Shown: positions 1 to 6,545, counted from the stretch's first letter. The stretch is 12,566 nucleotides of DNA from Clostridiaceae bacterium (GCA_012512865.1 JAAZDH010000192.1:1-12566), one strand, 5' to 3'. Made by a program: numbers and translations. The notes: generated by a model not told the origin, from the sequence alone.

Positions 1-11
1 ATGGTCGCTTC

Positions 12-151
12 GGCTACGTATTGTAATGTTTAATGCTGGCGAAAAAATCCTACCCGTCACACTCGCCATCCATGGCTCGGGTGACGGCTCGCCGCATCCA
101 TGCGGCGAATTACGGATTTTTTCTGGCCTTAAACATAACAATACGTATGCC
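12..151. repeat. Large nested inverted repeat (MITE-like or structured intergenic element)
   Basis: The outer arms, about 15-50 and 114-147, are near-perfect reverse complements: TACGTATTGT at 15-24 is mirrored by ACAATACGTA at 138-147, and AAAAAATCC at 42-50 pairs with GGATTTTTT at 114-122. The pairing continues outward with a one-base bulge to about 12 and 151. Inside are three further hairpins: CCGTCAC (54-60) with GTGACGG (81-87), GCCAT-CC-ATGGC (65-76), and an 8-bp stem CGCCGCAT-CC-ATGCGGCG (90-107). Both small hairpins carry the same CATCCATG apex. A-runs on one side and T-runs on the other would let the structure work as a bidirectional terminator. It holds no credible reading frame. 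It could be a non-autonomous mobile element, a REP-type repeat or a terminator; the sequence alone does not decide. Confidence 0.75.
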
Positions 152-225
152 TTGCTCCAATATTAGCCTCCGGAAGTCGTTTTGCCATATTATGCGTCAT
201 ATAAATTAAATACACCCTTTAAAAT

Positions 226-252
226 GTGACACTACCCCCGTCCCTGTGTCAT
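226..252 (-). repeat. 27-base REP-like palindromic element, copy 1
   Basis: Read on the minus strand this is TGACACAGGGACGGGGG, then a short TAGTGTCAC end, so complementary TGACAC/GTGTCA ends flank a G-rich core. Two closely similar copies lie at 10922-10948 and 10977-11003, more than 10 kb away. That spread and the intergenic position are typical of dispersed REP/BIME-type elements. No transposase is present in the window. Confidence 0.7.
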
Positions 253-320
253 CTGGGTGTTGAAAAATAGGTATGCAAGTGTAATATATTGATGCAATGC
301 ACATTGTTATGATATAAGAG

Positions 321-349
321 TTGATAATATAGGGTAGATTCTATATATG
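321..349 (+). promoter_or_regulatory. Possible sigma-A promoter for the YitT-family gene
   Basis: TTGATA (321-326) is followed after 17 bases by TATATG (344-349), in the AT-rich leader about 90 bases before the start codon. The -35 is good and the -10 is poor (4 of 6). Other AT-rich hexamers nearby could serve instead, so this is a candidate only. Confidence 0.3.
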
Positions 350-437
350 AGGGAATAAAATGTATAGCGGGGGATAATTGCAAGAACGCGAAAAACAGGC
401 AAAGAAAGGCTGAACAAGGGGAAGAGAGGGGATTTAC

Positions 438-1424
438 ATGGTTGATGCAAGAAACCAGGGGAAACGGAATATTGACGCGGAAGATAATGGAAGAAACTGG
501 GGTAAGGGTAAGGCAAGGGTTGGCGGAAAAGCAAAAACATTGGCGAATTACCTGTTGATTGTTGCAGGGTCTGTTATTACCGCCGCAGGCATTAATATTT
601 TCCTGGCGCCTAATAGAATTGCTCCCGGCGGTGTTACAGGGATTGCCACGGTTGCATACCACGTAAGCGGCGGCAGGCTGCCGGTGGGACTGACAATGCT
701 TGCCCTGAACGTACCGCTCTTCATTGTTGGAATGAAATTTATAGGGAAAAGGTTCATAATACGCACCTTGTTCGGCACGATACTCCTTTCCGCGATGGTG
801 GATGCAACACGGCCCATGGCTGATTATATTGTTGAAGCATATTTTACCAGGCCGGAATATCCCTACTTTACCCAGGACATCCTGCTCTACTCGCTTTTTG
901 GCGGCTTCCTCATGGGAACGGGCCTTGGGATGGTTTTCAGGGCGGGTGCAACTACGGGGGGAAGCGACCTGGCGGCGAAAATAATAAACAATTTTGCACC
1001 AACCTTTACCATTGGCCAGGTATTATTATTTATCGATGCACTTATAGTCATTATAGCCATTATCGTTTTTAAAAGCGTCATAATCGGGTTGTATGCCATG
1101 ATAGCCATATTTATTTCCAGCAAAACGATTGATACCATACTTGAAGGGGTCAATTTTGTGAAGGCCGCATATATTATCTCCGACAAATCCGGGGAAATTT
1201 CCGGAAAGATCATGCGAGACATGGACAGGGGAGTGACTGCCCTGAAAGGTACCGGTATGTATACGGGCCGGGAGAGGGATGTTCTTCTATGCATCCTTCA
1301 CAGGGCGCAAATTTCCCAGTTGAAACAAATAGTAAGGGAGATTGACCCAAGGGCATTTGTTATCCTTGCCGATGTGAGGGAGGTCTTGGGCGAGGGTTTT
1401 AGTGAGCACATTACGGAGCATTGA
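438..1424 (+). CDS. YitT family membrane protein (DUF161 + DUF2179)
   Basis: This 328-residue integral membrane protein belongs to the YitT family, which is common in Firmicutes with several paralogues per genome; its transport or signalling substrate is not established. A hydrophilic, Lys/Arg/Gly-rich N-terminus of about 34 residues precedes five or six hydrophobic segments (roughly 36-56, 82-100, 107-122, 148-168, 193-226). Family signatures are visible as APGGVTGIA (62-70) and TTGGSDLAAK (172-181). The C-terminal soluble part (about 240-318) matches the DUF2179 domain, a small ligand-binding-like fold. The ATG is chosen because GAGAGGGG lies at a suitable distance upstream and no later Met precedes the first membrane segment. 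The charged N-terminal extension is somewhat longer than usual. The next gene has its own promoter, so this gene is probably transcribed alone. Confidence 0.9.
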   Translation: MVDARNQGKRNIDAEDNGRNWGKGKARVGGKAKTLANYLLIVAGSVITAAGINIFLAPNRIAPGGVTGIATVAYHVSGGRLPVGLTMLALNVPLFIVGMKFIGKRFIIRTLFGTILLSAMVDATRPMADYIVEAYFTRPEYPYFTQDILLYSLFGGFLMGTGLGMVFRAGATTGGSDLAAKIINNFAPTFTIGQVLLFIDALIVIIAIIVFKSVIIGLYAMIAIFISSKTIDTILEGVNFVKAAYIISDKSGEISGKIMRDMDRGVTALKGTGMYTGRERDVLLCILHRAQISQLKQIVREIDPRAFVILADVREVLGEGFSEHITEH

Positions 1425-1511
1425 TACGCATATCCGGGATGTATATTCAAGATGCATATCCAAGCAGTCCCGCACAGTTCCAAGCAACCCCATGATTGAG
1501 AGAAATGATTC

Positions 1512-1540
1512 TTGCCACATTTTTATTGGTATAGTATACT
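1512..1540 (+). promoter_or_regulatory. Sigma-A promoter of the transketolase operon
   Basis: TTGCCA (1512-1517), a 17-base spacer and TATACT (1535-1540) make a close match to the housekeeping consensus. Transcription would start near 1547, giving a leader of about 55 bases. The promoter lies inside the longest possible N-terminal extension of the downstream reading frame, which supports the later start codon at 1602. Confidence 0.75.
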
Positions 1541-1601
1541 AAAGTGTGGAAAATGGTGTTTTAACAGTAATCTGAAAAATATAACCAAAGGCGGTGTTGT
1601 A

Positions 1602-2468
1602 ATGGATAACAGCAATGTTGTACTGGACAAGCAAAAGCTGAAACAATTCAAGAAAATCGCAACTACTATAAGGAAGCATATAATAGAAGAGGTATACCAT
1701 GCGGCATCCGGCCATCCCGGAGGTTCACTTTCCTGTACCGACATCCTGACGGTGCTGTACTTCCATGAAATGCGGGTTGATGTGCGTAATCCGCAATGGC
1801 CTGACAGGGATAGGTTTGTATTATCCAAGGGACATTGTGCGCCTGCCTTGTATGCCACACTGGCCGAGAAGGGATTTTTCCCCGCGGAGGAGCTTCCGAA
1901 ATTCAGGAGCATAGATAGTTTCCTGCAGGGGCATCCCAGTATGAAAGACGTGCCGGGCGTGGACATGTCGACAGGCTCTCTCGGGCAGGGCTTTTCTGCT
2001 TCCGTTGGTATGGCCCTGGCTGGAAAGCTGGACAAGAAGGATTACAGGGTATACGTACTTCTTGGCGACGGCGAATTAGAGGAGGGCCAGGTATGGGAAG
2101 CATCAATGGCGGCTGCCCATTACAAGCTTGACAACCTCACGGCTTTCCTTGATCATAACGGGTTGCAAATAGACGGGAAGATAACCGATGTTATGTCTCC
2201 CGAACCGGTGGTTGAAAAGTTTGCGGCTTTTGGGTGGAATACCATTGTTATAAACGCCCATGATTATGAACAAATAATTGATGCGATAAGCAAGGCTAAA
2301 AATGTAAAAGGCAAGCCTACAATTATAATTGCAGAATCGATAAAAGGTAAGGGCGTGTCTTTCATGGAAAATGAAGCAGGCTGGCATGGCACTGCACCAA
2401 ACAAGGAGCAGAGGGATATTGCCATAGCCGAATTGGATGCTTTCCTGGCGAAGTTGGAGGTGGAGTAA
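1602..2468 (+). CDS. Transketolase, N-terminal subunit (ThDP-binding half)
   Basis: This 288-residue protein is the thiamine-diphosphate/pyrophosphate-binding half of a two-subunit transketolase. With its partner it transfers two-carbon ketol units between sugar phosphates in the cytoplasmic non-oxidative pentose phosphate pathway. Visible hallmarks are SGHPGGSLS (37-45), SKGHCAPALY (76-84), QGHPS (109-113), the TGSLGQG stretch (124-130), and the ThDP motif from GDGELEEGQVWEA (155-167) to DHNGLQIDG (184-192). A late WHG (261-263) is also present. The frame is open upstream to a TTG at 1512. ATG 1602 is preferred because AAAGGCGGTG sits just before it and the promoter lies at 1512-1540. The length fits split transketolases of anaerobic Firmicutes and archaea. 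One base separates its stop from the next start, so the two subunits are co-translated. DXS or sulphopyruvate decarboxylase relatives are less likely, given the motifs and the pairing. Confidence 0.95.
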   Translation: MDNSNVVLDKQKLKQFKKIATTIRKHIIEEVYHAASGHPGGSLSCTDILTVLYFHEMRVDVRNPQWPDRDRFVLSKGHCAPALYATLAEKGFFPAEELPKFRSIDSFLQGHPSMKDVPGVDMSTGSLGQGFSASVGMALAGKLDKKDYRVYVLLGDGELEEGQVWEASMAAAHYKLDNLTAFLDHNGLQIDGKITDVMSPEPVVEKFAAFGWNTIVINAHDYEQIIDAISKAKNVKGKPTIIIAESIKGKGVSFMENEAGWHGTAPNKEQRDIAIAELDAFLAKLEVE

Positions 2469-2469
2469 C

Positions 2470-3429
2470 ATGGCAGATAATAATACCGTGGTTAAGAAAA
2501 TAGCTACAAGAGAGGCATATGGCAATGCATTGGCCGAATTTGGCGGAGATGAAAGGATAGTAGTCCTCGATGCCGACCTTTCAAAGTCAACAAAAACAGA
2601 TACATTCAAGAAAAAGTATCCTGAAAGGTTTTTCAACATGGGAATAGCGGAAGCAAACATGATGTCGGTGGCTGCAGGTCTTGCAAGCTGCGGGAAAATC
2701 GTGTTTGCAAGTACTTTTGCCGTATTTGCAGCATTAAGGACTTGCGAACAAATAAGAAATTCCATAGGCTATCCAAGGTTGAATGTTAAAATAGGGGCAA
2801 CCCACGCCGGTATATCAGTCGGGGAGGACGGTGCTTCCCACCAGGCGGTTGAAGATATAGGAGTAATCCGTTCCATACCAAACATGACGGTGATATGTCC
2901 TGCAGATGCGGTGGAAACAAGGCACGCGGTGAAAGCGGCCATTGAGCATGACGGTCCTGTATATTTAAGGCTTGGCCGGCTTGTAGTACCCGTATTATTT
3001 GATGAAAGCAATTACAAGTTCGAACTGGGGAAAGGAATTGTACTCAAGGAAGGTTCCGATGTTACGGTGATAGCTACGGGGCTGATGGTGCATGAAGCCG
3101 TGAAAGCCGGGGAAATGCTTGAAGCCGAAGGTATCAATTCAAGAATAATAGATATCCATACAATCAAGCCTATTGACAAGGAGCTGATAATAAAAGCAGC
3201 AAAAGAAACGGGAGCGATTGTAACGGCGGAGGAAGGCAACGTGTACGGCGGCCTGGGAAGCGCTGTTGCAGAGGTTGTGGCAGAGAATTATCCCGTGCCC
3301 GTGAAATATGTTGCCATAATGGACAGGTTCGGGAAATCAGGCAAACCGGCCCCCCTGATGAAGGAATATGGCCTTACCGCGGAAGATATTGTTGCAAAGG
3401 TAAAAGAAGCCATGAAAATGAAGAAATAG
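2470..3429 (+). CDS. Transketolase, C-terminal subunit (pyrimidine-binding half)
   Basis: This 319-residue protein is the partner of the preceding subunit. It carries the pyrimidine-binding domain (about 8-170) and the C-terminal transketolase domain (about 185-310). The catalytic glutamate that activates thiamine is E61 in NMGIAEANM. THAGISVGEDGASHQ (111-125) holds the active-site His region that follows in transketolases and DXS enzymes. Later motifs are HDGPVYLRLGR and DIHTIKPID, the hinge into the last domain. ATG 2470 is chosen over an in-frame upstream start because GGAGGTGG (2456-2463) lies seven bases before it. This ribosome binding site overlaps the end of the first gene, giving a one-base intergenic gap and likely coupled, stoichiometric translation. 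The transcript ends at the strong hairpin downstream. Confidence 0.95.
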   Translation: MADNNTVVKKIATREAYGNALAEFGGDERIVVLDADLSKSTKTDTFKKKYPERFFNMGIAEANMMSVAAGLASCGKIVFASTFAVFAALRTCEQIRNSIGYPRLNVKIGATHAGISVGEDGASHQAVEDIGVIRSIPNMTVICPADAVETRHAVKAAIEHDGPVYLRLGRLVVPVLFDESNYKFELGKGIVLKEGSDVTVIATGLMVHEAVKAGEMLEAEGINSRIIDIHTIKPIDKELIIKAAKETGAIVTAEEGNVYGGLGSAVAEVVAENYPVPVKYVAIMDRFGKSGKPAPLMKEYGLTAEDIVAKVKEAMKMKK

Positions 3430-3512
3430 TCAGGAAATGAACCAGGGGATAAGAATAAACTTAGAGGTAAGAGTAAATTTAGAATAAATATAGAATAAAT
3501 TAAAGCATATTT

Positions 3513-3591
3513 CCAGGTGCTTTATTGAATTTTGCGGTACCATGGCAGGAGTGCCGTAATGATTCAATAAAGCACTTTTATTAATACCTGG
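3513..3591 (+). terminator. Hairpin terminator after the transketolase operon
   Basis: GTGCTTTATTGAAT (3517-3530) pairs perfectly with ATTCAATAAAGCAC (3562-3575). A second stem nests inside it: TGCGGTAC (3533-3540) with GTGCCGTA (3551-3558), allowing two G-U pairs. The sequence TTTTATTAA follows. The long AT-rich stem with an inner GC stem is well suited to intrinsic termination about 90-145 bases after the stop codon. CCAGG and CCTGG at the outer edges may extend it. Confidence 0.75.
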
Positions 3592-3638
3592 CTATGTATC
3601 AATTTATGCAATCAATGACCAGCTGTACCCCTAAAATA

Positions 3639-3708
3639 ACCGGTGGCTGCATACCGGTTGTTGCATACAGGTGGTAGTATACACGTGATTGCATACCGGT
3701 GGTTGTAT
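3639..3708. repeat. 14-base tandem repeat, five imperfect copies
   Basis: Five exactly 14-base units lie head to tail: ACCGGTGGCTGCAT (3639), ACCGGTTGTTGCAT (3653), ACAGGTGGTAGTAT (3667), ACACGTGATTGCAT (3681) and ACCGGTGGTTGTAT (3695). The consensus is about ACCGGTGGTTGCAT. Spacing is constant while bases vary, as in a minisatellite. The array lies about 170 bases before the sialidase-like gene and ends two bases before a perfect palindrome, so a regulatory role is possible but not shown. Confidence 0.85.
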
Positions 3709-3709
3709 A

Positions 3710-3721
3710 GTGATATATCAC
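3710..3721. promoter_or_regulatory. Perfect 12-base palindrome, possible operator
   Basis: GTGATATATCAC is self-complementary over all 12 bases and directly follows the tandem repeat, upstream of the sialidase-like gene. A dimeric repressor or activator could bind it. The four-base centre between GTGA and TCAC is too short for a Crp/FNR site, which has six. No regulator gene is adjacent, so the function is inferred from position only. Confidence 0.35.
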
Positions 3722-3735
3722 AATAAAACATACAA

Positions 3736-3779
3736 TTTAACAAAAAAAACACACCTTGTAATAATTTTATCATGATAAA
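3736..3779 (+). promoter_or_regulatory. Possible promoter with overlapping palindromic operator for the sialidase-like gene
   Basis: TTTAAC (3736-3741) and TAATAA (3759-3764) are 17 bases apart and form a modest sigma-A-type promoter. Directly after the -10, TTTATCATGATAAA (3766-3779) is a perfect 14-base palindrome that would span the predicted transcription start. This is the usual position of a repressor operator in sugar-utilisation genes. The palindrome is certain; the promoter and the operator role are inference. Confidence 0.35.
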
Positions 3780-3877
3780 CTCAAACAAGAAATACTTTAC
3801 TCGAAATGCAGCAGGAATTGCATTTTATGCAGCTATATGCAGCCATTCAAAAATTTTGGCATGGGAGGTTTTATTTT

Positions 3878-4987
3878 ATGAAGTTTGAAAAGATTTCCGA
3901 GGATTTTATATATGATGTTAATAAAAGCCCAATCGGCAAAATTGCAGAAGGTCCCCGCTGTGTTCGCACAAATGACAACAAGTTGATATGCACCTTTTTT
4001 GCTCAAAGCACACATGGTATAAATGATTTTGAAGTTATGTATTCCATATCATATGATAATGGAGACACATGGACGGAAAGCAAAACCATATGGCCTGAAC
4101 TGAGGAATTTATACTCCATAGCTTGTTCCATCAGTCGTTCAAGACAAGGGGAACTGTTTCTTTATGGTACCCGCACGCTGATAGAGCAACCCGGGGAACC
4201 AAACTGGTGTGAAGCAACCCAGGGGCTGAAGCAAAATGAACTTATTTATGCAAGGTCGAAAGACAACGGGAATACCTGGACGGAACCCGAGGTTATCCCG
4301 ATGCCCATCCCGGGTTCGGCGGAAGCACCCGGTACAATGTGTATTTTAAGTAATGGGAGATGGATAGCTCCCTATTCACCGTATAACACTTTTGACACTA
4401 ACCTGAAAGTGGAGAGAAATCAAGTTATAGTAATGTACAGTGATGACAGGGGAAGGACATGGAGCCATTCCTCCATGCTAAAATTTGATGATACAAATTC
4501 CAATGGTGCAGAAGCATGGGTGGTTGAACTTTCTGACGGAAGGCTGCTGGGGACAAGCTGGCACCTTAATCAGAATGACGGGAGTGATTACCCCAATGCC
4601 TTTGCCATATCAAGGGATTGCGGAGTAACCTGGTCCAGGACAATGTCGACAGGCATACAAGGGCAAGCAACTGCACTTGCCGCACTTGATAACGGGAAGG
4701 GGTTGTTTATATATAACCAGCGAAAGCATGGCCAAATTGGTGTTTGGATGGCACTGGTAAATCCAACCGAAACTGATTTTGGGATTGAAGCTAACGAGGT
4801 TATCTGGGCAGCGGAAAGGAAAACCAAAAGTGGCATGACTTCCGGCGGTCATTCCGAGTGGAGGGATTTTGCATTTGGGGAACCTTCAGTAATGGTCCTG
4901 GATAAAGATACGCTGCTGGTAACCTTATGGTGCATTCAGCCTTCCGGCAGCGGTATAAGGTATGTTAAGCTTAAAATGAATAACTAA
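3878..4987 (+). CDS. Sialidase-superfamily (BNR/Asp-box) protein, probably cytoplasmic
   Basis: This 369-residue six-bladed beta-propeller protein belongs to the sialidase/neuraminidase superfamily. Four Asp-box motifs (S-x-D-x-G-x-T-W) are plain: SYDNGDTW (58-65), SKDNGNTW (127-134), SDDRGRTW (188-195) and SRDCGVTW (245-252). Also visible are EGPRCVR (24-30), a possible arginine of the active-site triad, and the acidic stretch GAEAWVVELSDGRLL (210-224). ATG 3878 is chosen because GGGAGG (3863-3868) lies nine bases before it; the 24-residue upstream extension has no such site. There is no signal peptide, membrane anchor or carbohydrate-binding module, so it probably acts inside the cell on an imported glycan, unlike classical secreted sialidases. 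No sialic acid catabolic genes (nanA, nanE, nanK) are near, and many family members act on other sugars, so the substrate is unknown. Confidence 0.85.
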   Translation: MKFEKISEDFIYDVNKSPIGKIAEGPRCVRTNDNKLICTFFAQSTHGINDFEVMYSISYDNGDTWTESKTIWPELRNLYSIACSISRSRQGELFLYGTRTLIEQPGEPNWCEATQGLKQNELIYARSKDNGNTWTEPEVIPMPIPGSAEAPGTMCILSNGRWIAPYSPYNTFDTNLKVERNQVIVMYSDDRGRTWSHSSMLKFDDTNSNGAEAWVVELSDGRLLGTSWHLNQNDGSDYPNAFAISRDCGVTWSRTMSTGIQGQATALAALDNGKGLFIYNQRKHGQIGVWMALVNPTETDFGIEANEVIWAAERKTKSGMTSGGHSEWRDFAFGEPSVMVLDKDTLLVTLWCIQPSGSGIRYVKLKMNN

Positions 4988-5013
4988 CCTAAACTAACCT
5001 GAATTAACCTGCA
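4984..5013. repeat. 10-base tandem repeat, three copies
   Basis: CTAACCTAAA, CTAACCTGAA and TTAACCTGCA follow one another without gaps, starting inside the last bases of the sialidase-like gene (stop codon 4985-4987). The word AATTAACCTG inside it recurs twice in the 25-base repeat at 7084-7279. It lies between two convergent genes and encodes nothing visible. Confidence 0.6.
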
Positions 5014-5024
5014 TTCAATGTTAG

Positions 5025-5103
5025 AAATAAATATTTATTTACTTCTAGCTGTAAAATGAACTGGGCTGCCTTCTTTCAGGTTTTACCTGTAGGTTCCCAG
5101 TTC
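5025..5103 (-). terminator. Weak hairpin region between convergent genes
   Basis: Two structures lie here. AAATAAATATTTATTT (5025-5040) is a perfect AT-only palindrome. GAACTGGG (5058-5065) pairs with CCCAGTTC (5096-5103) and encloses CAGG-TTTTA-CCTG (5077-5089), which includes the stop codon of the URO-D gene. On the minus strand the 8-bp stem is followed by ATTTTA, so it could end that transcript. The T-run is poor and confidence is low. Confidence 0.3.
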
Positions 5104-6168
5104 AAGCCCCTTTTCAACGAAATACTTGTAGGTTTCGTAGTGAACGGTATTGGGAATTGAATGGTCGCTGTGGAGGGCATAACCGTACTTACCCATCACT
5201 ACCGGTATCTTGGATTCAAGTTCCTGCCTTACAACTTCCTTGTCATTTGTATACAAGACCCTTACATCTATTCCTCCCATGAAGGAGATAACATCACCAT
5301 ATTCCTTGTATAATTTAAGGAGGTCCATCCCTGATTTTATCTCGATTACCTGCAGGCAGTCCATGCCGGCTTCGATCAAGCCCGGCACAAGAGGCTCTAT
5401 CATACCGCAGGAATGAACTATTACGGGCAGGTTATGTGCGTGCGCAAAGTCAAATGTTCTCCTGTGGCCTGGTTGAATTATTTCCTTGTACATAGCGGGC
5501 GAAATAAAGGGCCTGCCCTTGAACCCCATATCTTCATAAAACCATATGCCGTCCGGGTAACCTTCCTCGGAAAACAGTATTTCCTGTAGTTCAACCGTAA
5601 GGCGGCTGTATGTATCCACCATGTCAATGATCCAGCCCGGGTCCAGGGCCATGCCGATAAGCATGTACTCGTGGCCGCAAACCGGGTGTATCAATTCAAA
5701 TACATTAAGGCCGGACCATACAAAAAAGCGGCCTTTTTCCTCTGCATGCTGTTTTGTTTTTCTGTATGCTTCAAAATTAATGCGTCTCCTGTCCGGCTTT
5801 AATAATGGTTTTATATGCTCTTCCCAGTCCTTGCGCTCCTTTACGAGAAAGTCCACGTGCTCCGGCGTTGAATCATGGAGTTTATGGCGGCGTAAAAGAG
5901 CGCCATTGCCATCCCTGGTCAGGATGGTTTCAACCGTCTCTTCAACAACTTCCGGGACGAAATCCAGGTCGGCAACCAGGTTAAAGGGGCCGCATTCATC
6001 CATATCGAAACCGAAATGGTCGGATAGATTTTCATCCTTCTTAATAAAGCCATCGGAAGCCCATTTTGCTCGTGTATCACCCCAAAAATGCTCGTACAGT
6101 CCTATACGGTCCACGGGTTTACGCTTTAGAACGTTGCTCATGCGTTCTTTACCGGTCATGCTTGACAT
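5083..6168 (-). CDS. Uroporphyrinogen decarboxylase (URO-D) superfamily protein, probable methyltransferase-like member
   Basis: This 361-residue soluble protein has the TIM-barrel URO-D fold shared by HemE and by the cobamide methyltransferases MtaA/MtbA. It starts MSSMTGKERMSNVLKRKPVDRI, a form of the opening TxxERxxxxLxxxPvDR common in the methyltransferase-like branch (given here only as a description). VIVHSCG (249-255) supplies the His-x-Cys pair that binds zinc in MtaA-type enzymes, and C271 follows in EAGMDCLQV. GGIDVRVL (298-305) and HSDHSIPNTVHYETY (333-347) are near the C-terminus. The HemE substrate signature R-Q-A-G-R is absent, so haem synthesis is unlikely. ATG 6168 is preferred over one 18 bases upstream because GGGAGGG lies six bases before it. 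It is transcribed alone from a consensus promoter divergent from ribU. No corrinoid protein gene adjoins it, so its substrate is unknown; such orphans often sit near sugar genes. Confidence 0.85.
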   Translation of the reverse strand: MSSMTGKERMSNVLKRKPVDRIGLYEHFWGDTRAKWASDGFIKKDENLSDHFGFDMDECGPFNLVADLDFVPEVVEETVETILTRDGNGALLRRHKLHDSTPEHVDFLVKERKDWEEHIKPLLKPDRRRINFEAYRKTKQHAEEKGRFFVWSGLNVFELIHPVCGHEYMLIGMALDPGWIIDMVDTYSRLTVELQEILFSEEGYPDGIWFYEDMGFKGRPFISPAMYKEIIQPGHRRTFDFAHAHNLPVIVHSCGMIEPLVPGLIEAGMDCLQVIEIKSGMDLLKLYKEYGDVISFMGGIDVRVLYTNDKEVVRQELESKIPVVMGKYGYALHSDHSIPNTVHYETYKYFVEKGLELGTYR

Positions 6169-6206
6169 AAAAAACCCTCCCATCACTTTATTATATTATA
6201 TGGTAT

Positions 6207-6235
6207 ATTATATGGTGGCCGTCGTCTAGTTGCAA
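6207..6235 (-). promoter_or_regulatory. Sigma-A promoter of the URO-D-family gene
   Basis: On the minus strand TTGCAA (6235-6230), a 17-base spacer and a perfect TATAAT (6212-6207) form a strong housekeeping promoter. Transcription would start near 6200, leaving a leader of about 32 bases before the ATG at 6168. Confidence 0.75.
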
Positions 6236-6268
6236 GTACGGGTTTCAGTTTTACCCGTTTTTATCCTA

Positions 6269-6297
6269 TTGACTGTTAAAATATTTCATGGTAATAT
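6269..6297 (+). promoter_or_regulatory. Sigma-A promoter of the FMN riboswitch-ribU unit
   Basis: TTGACT (6269-6274), a 17-base spacer and TAATAT (6292-6297) match the housekeeping consensus closely. Transcription would begin near 6304, about 14 bases before the first riboswitch helix. The promoter is divergent from the URO-D-gene promoter, with about 33 bases between the two -35 boxes. Confidence 0.75.
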
Positions 6298-6317
6298 TTA
6301 ATCACCAATAAGTGAAT

Positions 6318-6460
6318 AAAATCTTCAGGGCTGGGTGAAATTCCCGACCGGCGGTGATGCGGGTTCCTTATGAAAGGAATGACAACCGCAAGCCCGCGAG
6401 CGAAAGCAGACCCGGTGAGATTCCGGGGCCGACAGTATAGTCTGGATGGGAGAAGATTTT
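6318..6460 (+). promoter_or_regulatory. FMN riboswitch (RFN element)
   Basis: This is a complete RFN aptamer. The closing P1 helix is AAAATCTTC (6318-6326) with GAAGATTTT (6452-6460), nine perfect pairs. Conserved core blocks are present in order: CAGGGCTGGGTGAAATTCCC, GACCGGCGGTGAT, AAGCCCGCGAGCG, the CCCGG/CCGGG hairpin (6411-6427) and GATTCCGG, then CCGACAGTATAGTCTGGATG and GGAGAAGA. Elements of this class bind flavin mononucleotide and shut off riboflavin synthesis or uptake genes. Here it precedes a transcription terminator and ribU, so it is an OFF switch: high FMN lets the terminator form. Confidence 0.97.
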
Positions 6461-6511
6461 ATTGCCAGTGTCACAATGGCAATATGTAAATAAAGTATAT
6501 AAAAATAGGCT

Positions 6512-6545
6512 AAAGCCCCTGGAGATTTATCCGGGGGTTTTTTTT
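6512..6545 (+). terminator. Riboswitch-controlled attenuator before ribU
   Basis: CCCCTGGA (6516-6523) pairs with TCCGGGGG (6530-6537), allowing one G-U pair, around a six-base loop, and is followed by eight T. This is a textbook intrinsic terminator only 21 bases before the ribU start codon and 52 bases after the aptamer. The 5' strand can instead pair with TTCCGGGG (6421-6428, 7 of 8 positions), which is the 3' strand of an aptamer hairpin. That gives a plausible antiterminator, by inference. A separate 7-bp hairpin, ATTGCCA/TGGCAAT (6461-6483), lies between. Confidence 0.88.

Noticed and set aside
1512..1601. N-terminal extension of the first transketolase subunit from a TTG codon
   Set aside because: The segment contains a consensus promoter and no ribosome binding site; the ATG at 1602 has both the right spacing and the family start.
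2103..2765. A 220-codon minus-strand open frame across the junction of the two transketolase genes
   Set aside because: It is antisense to two conserved genes and shows no recognisable domain or ribosome binding site.
3639..3708. CRISPR array
   Set aside because: The 14-base units are contiguous with no spacers, and no cas gene is present.
3710..3721. Crp/FNR-type binding site
   Set aside because: The half-sites GTGA and TCAC are four bases apart instead of the six typical for that family.
5083..6168. Authentic uroporphyrinogen decarboxylase HemE
   Set aside because: The N-terminal R-Q-A-G-R substrate signature is missing and no other haem genes are near.
5621..6229. A 202-codon plus-strand open frame within the URO-D gene
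   Set aside because: It is the antisense of a clear URO-D-family gene with family motifs, a ribosome binding site and a promoter; its composition is Ser/Arg-rich and unlike a real protein.
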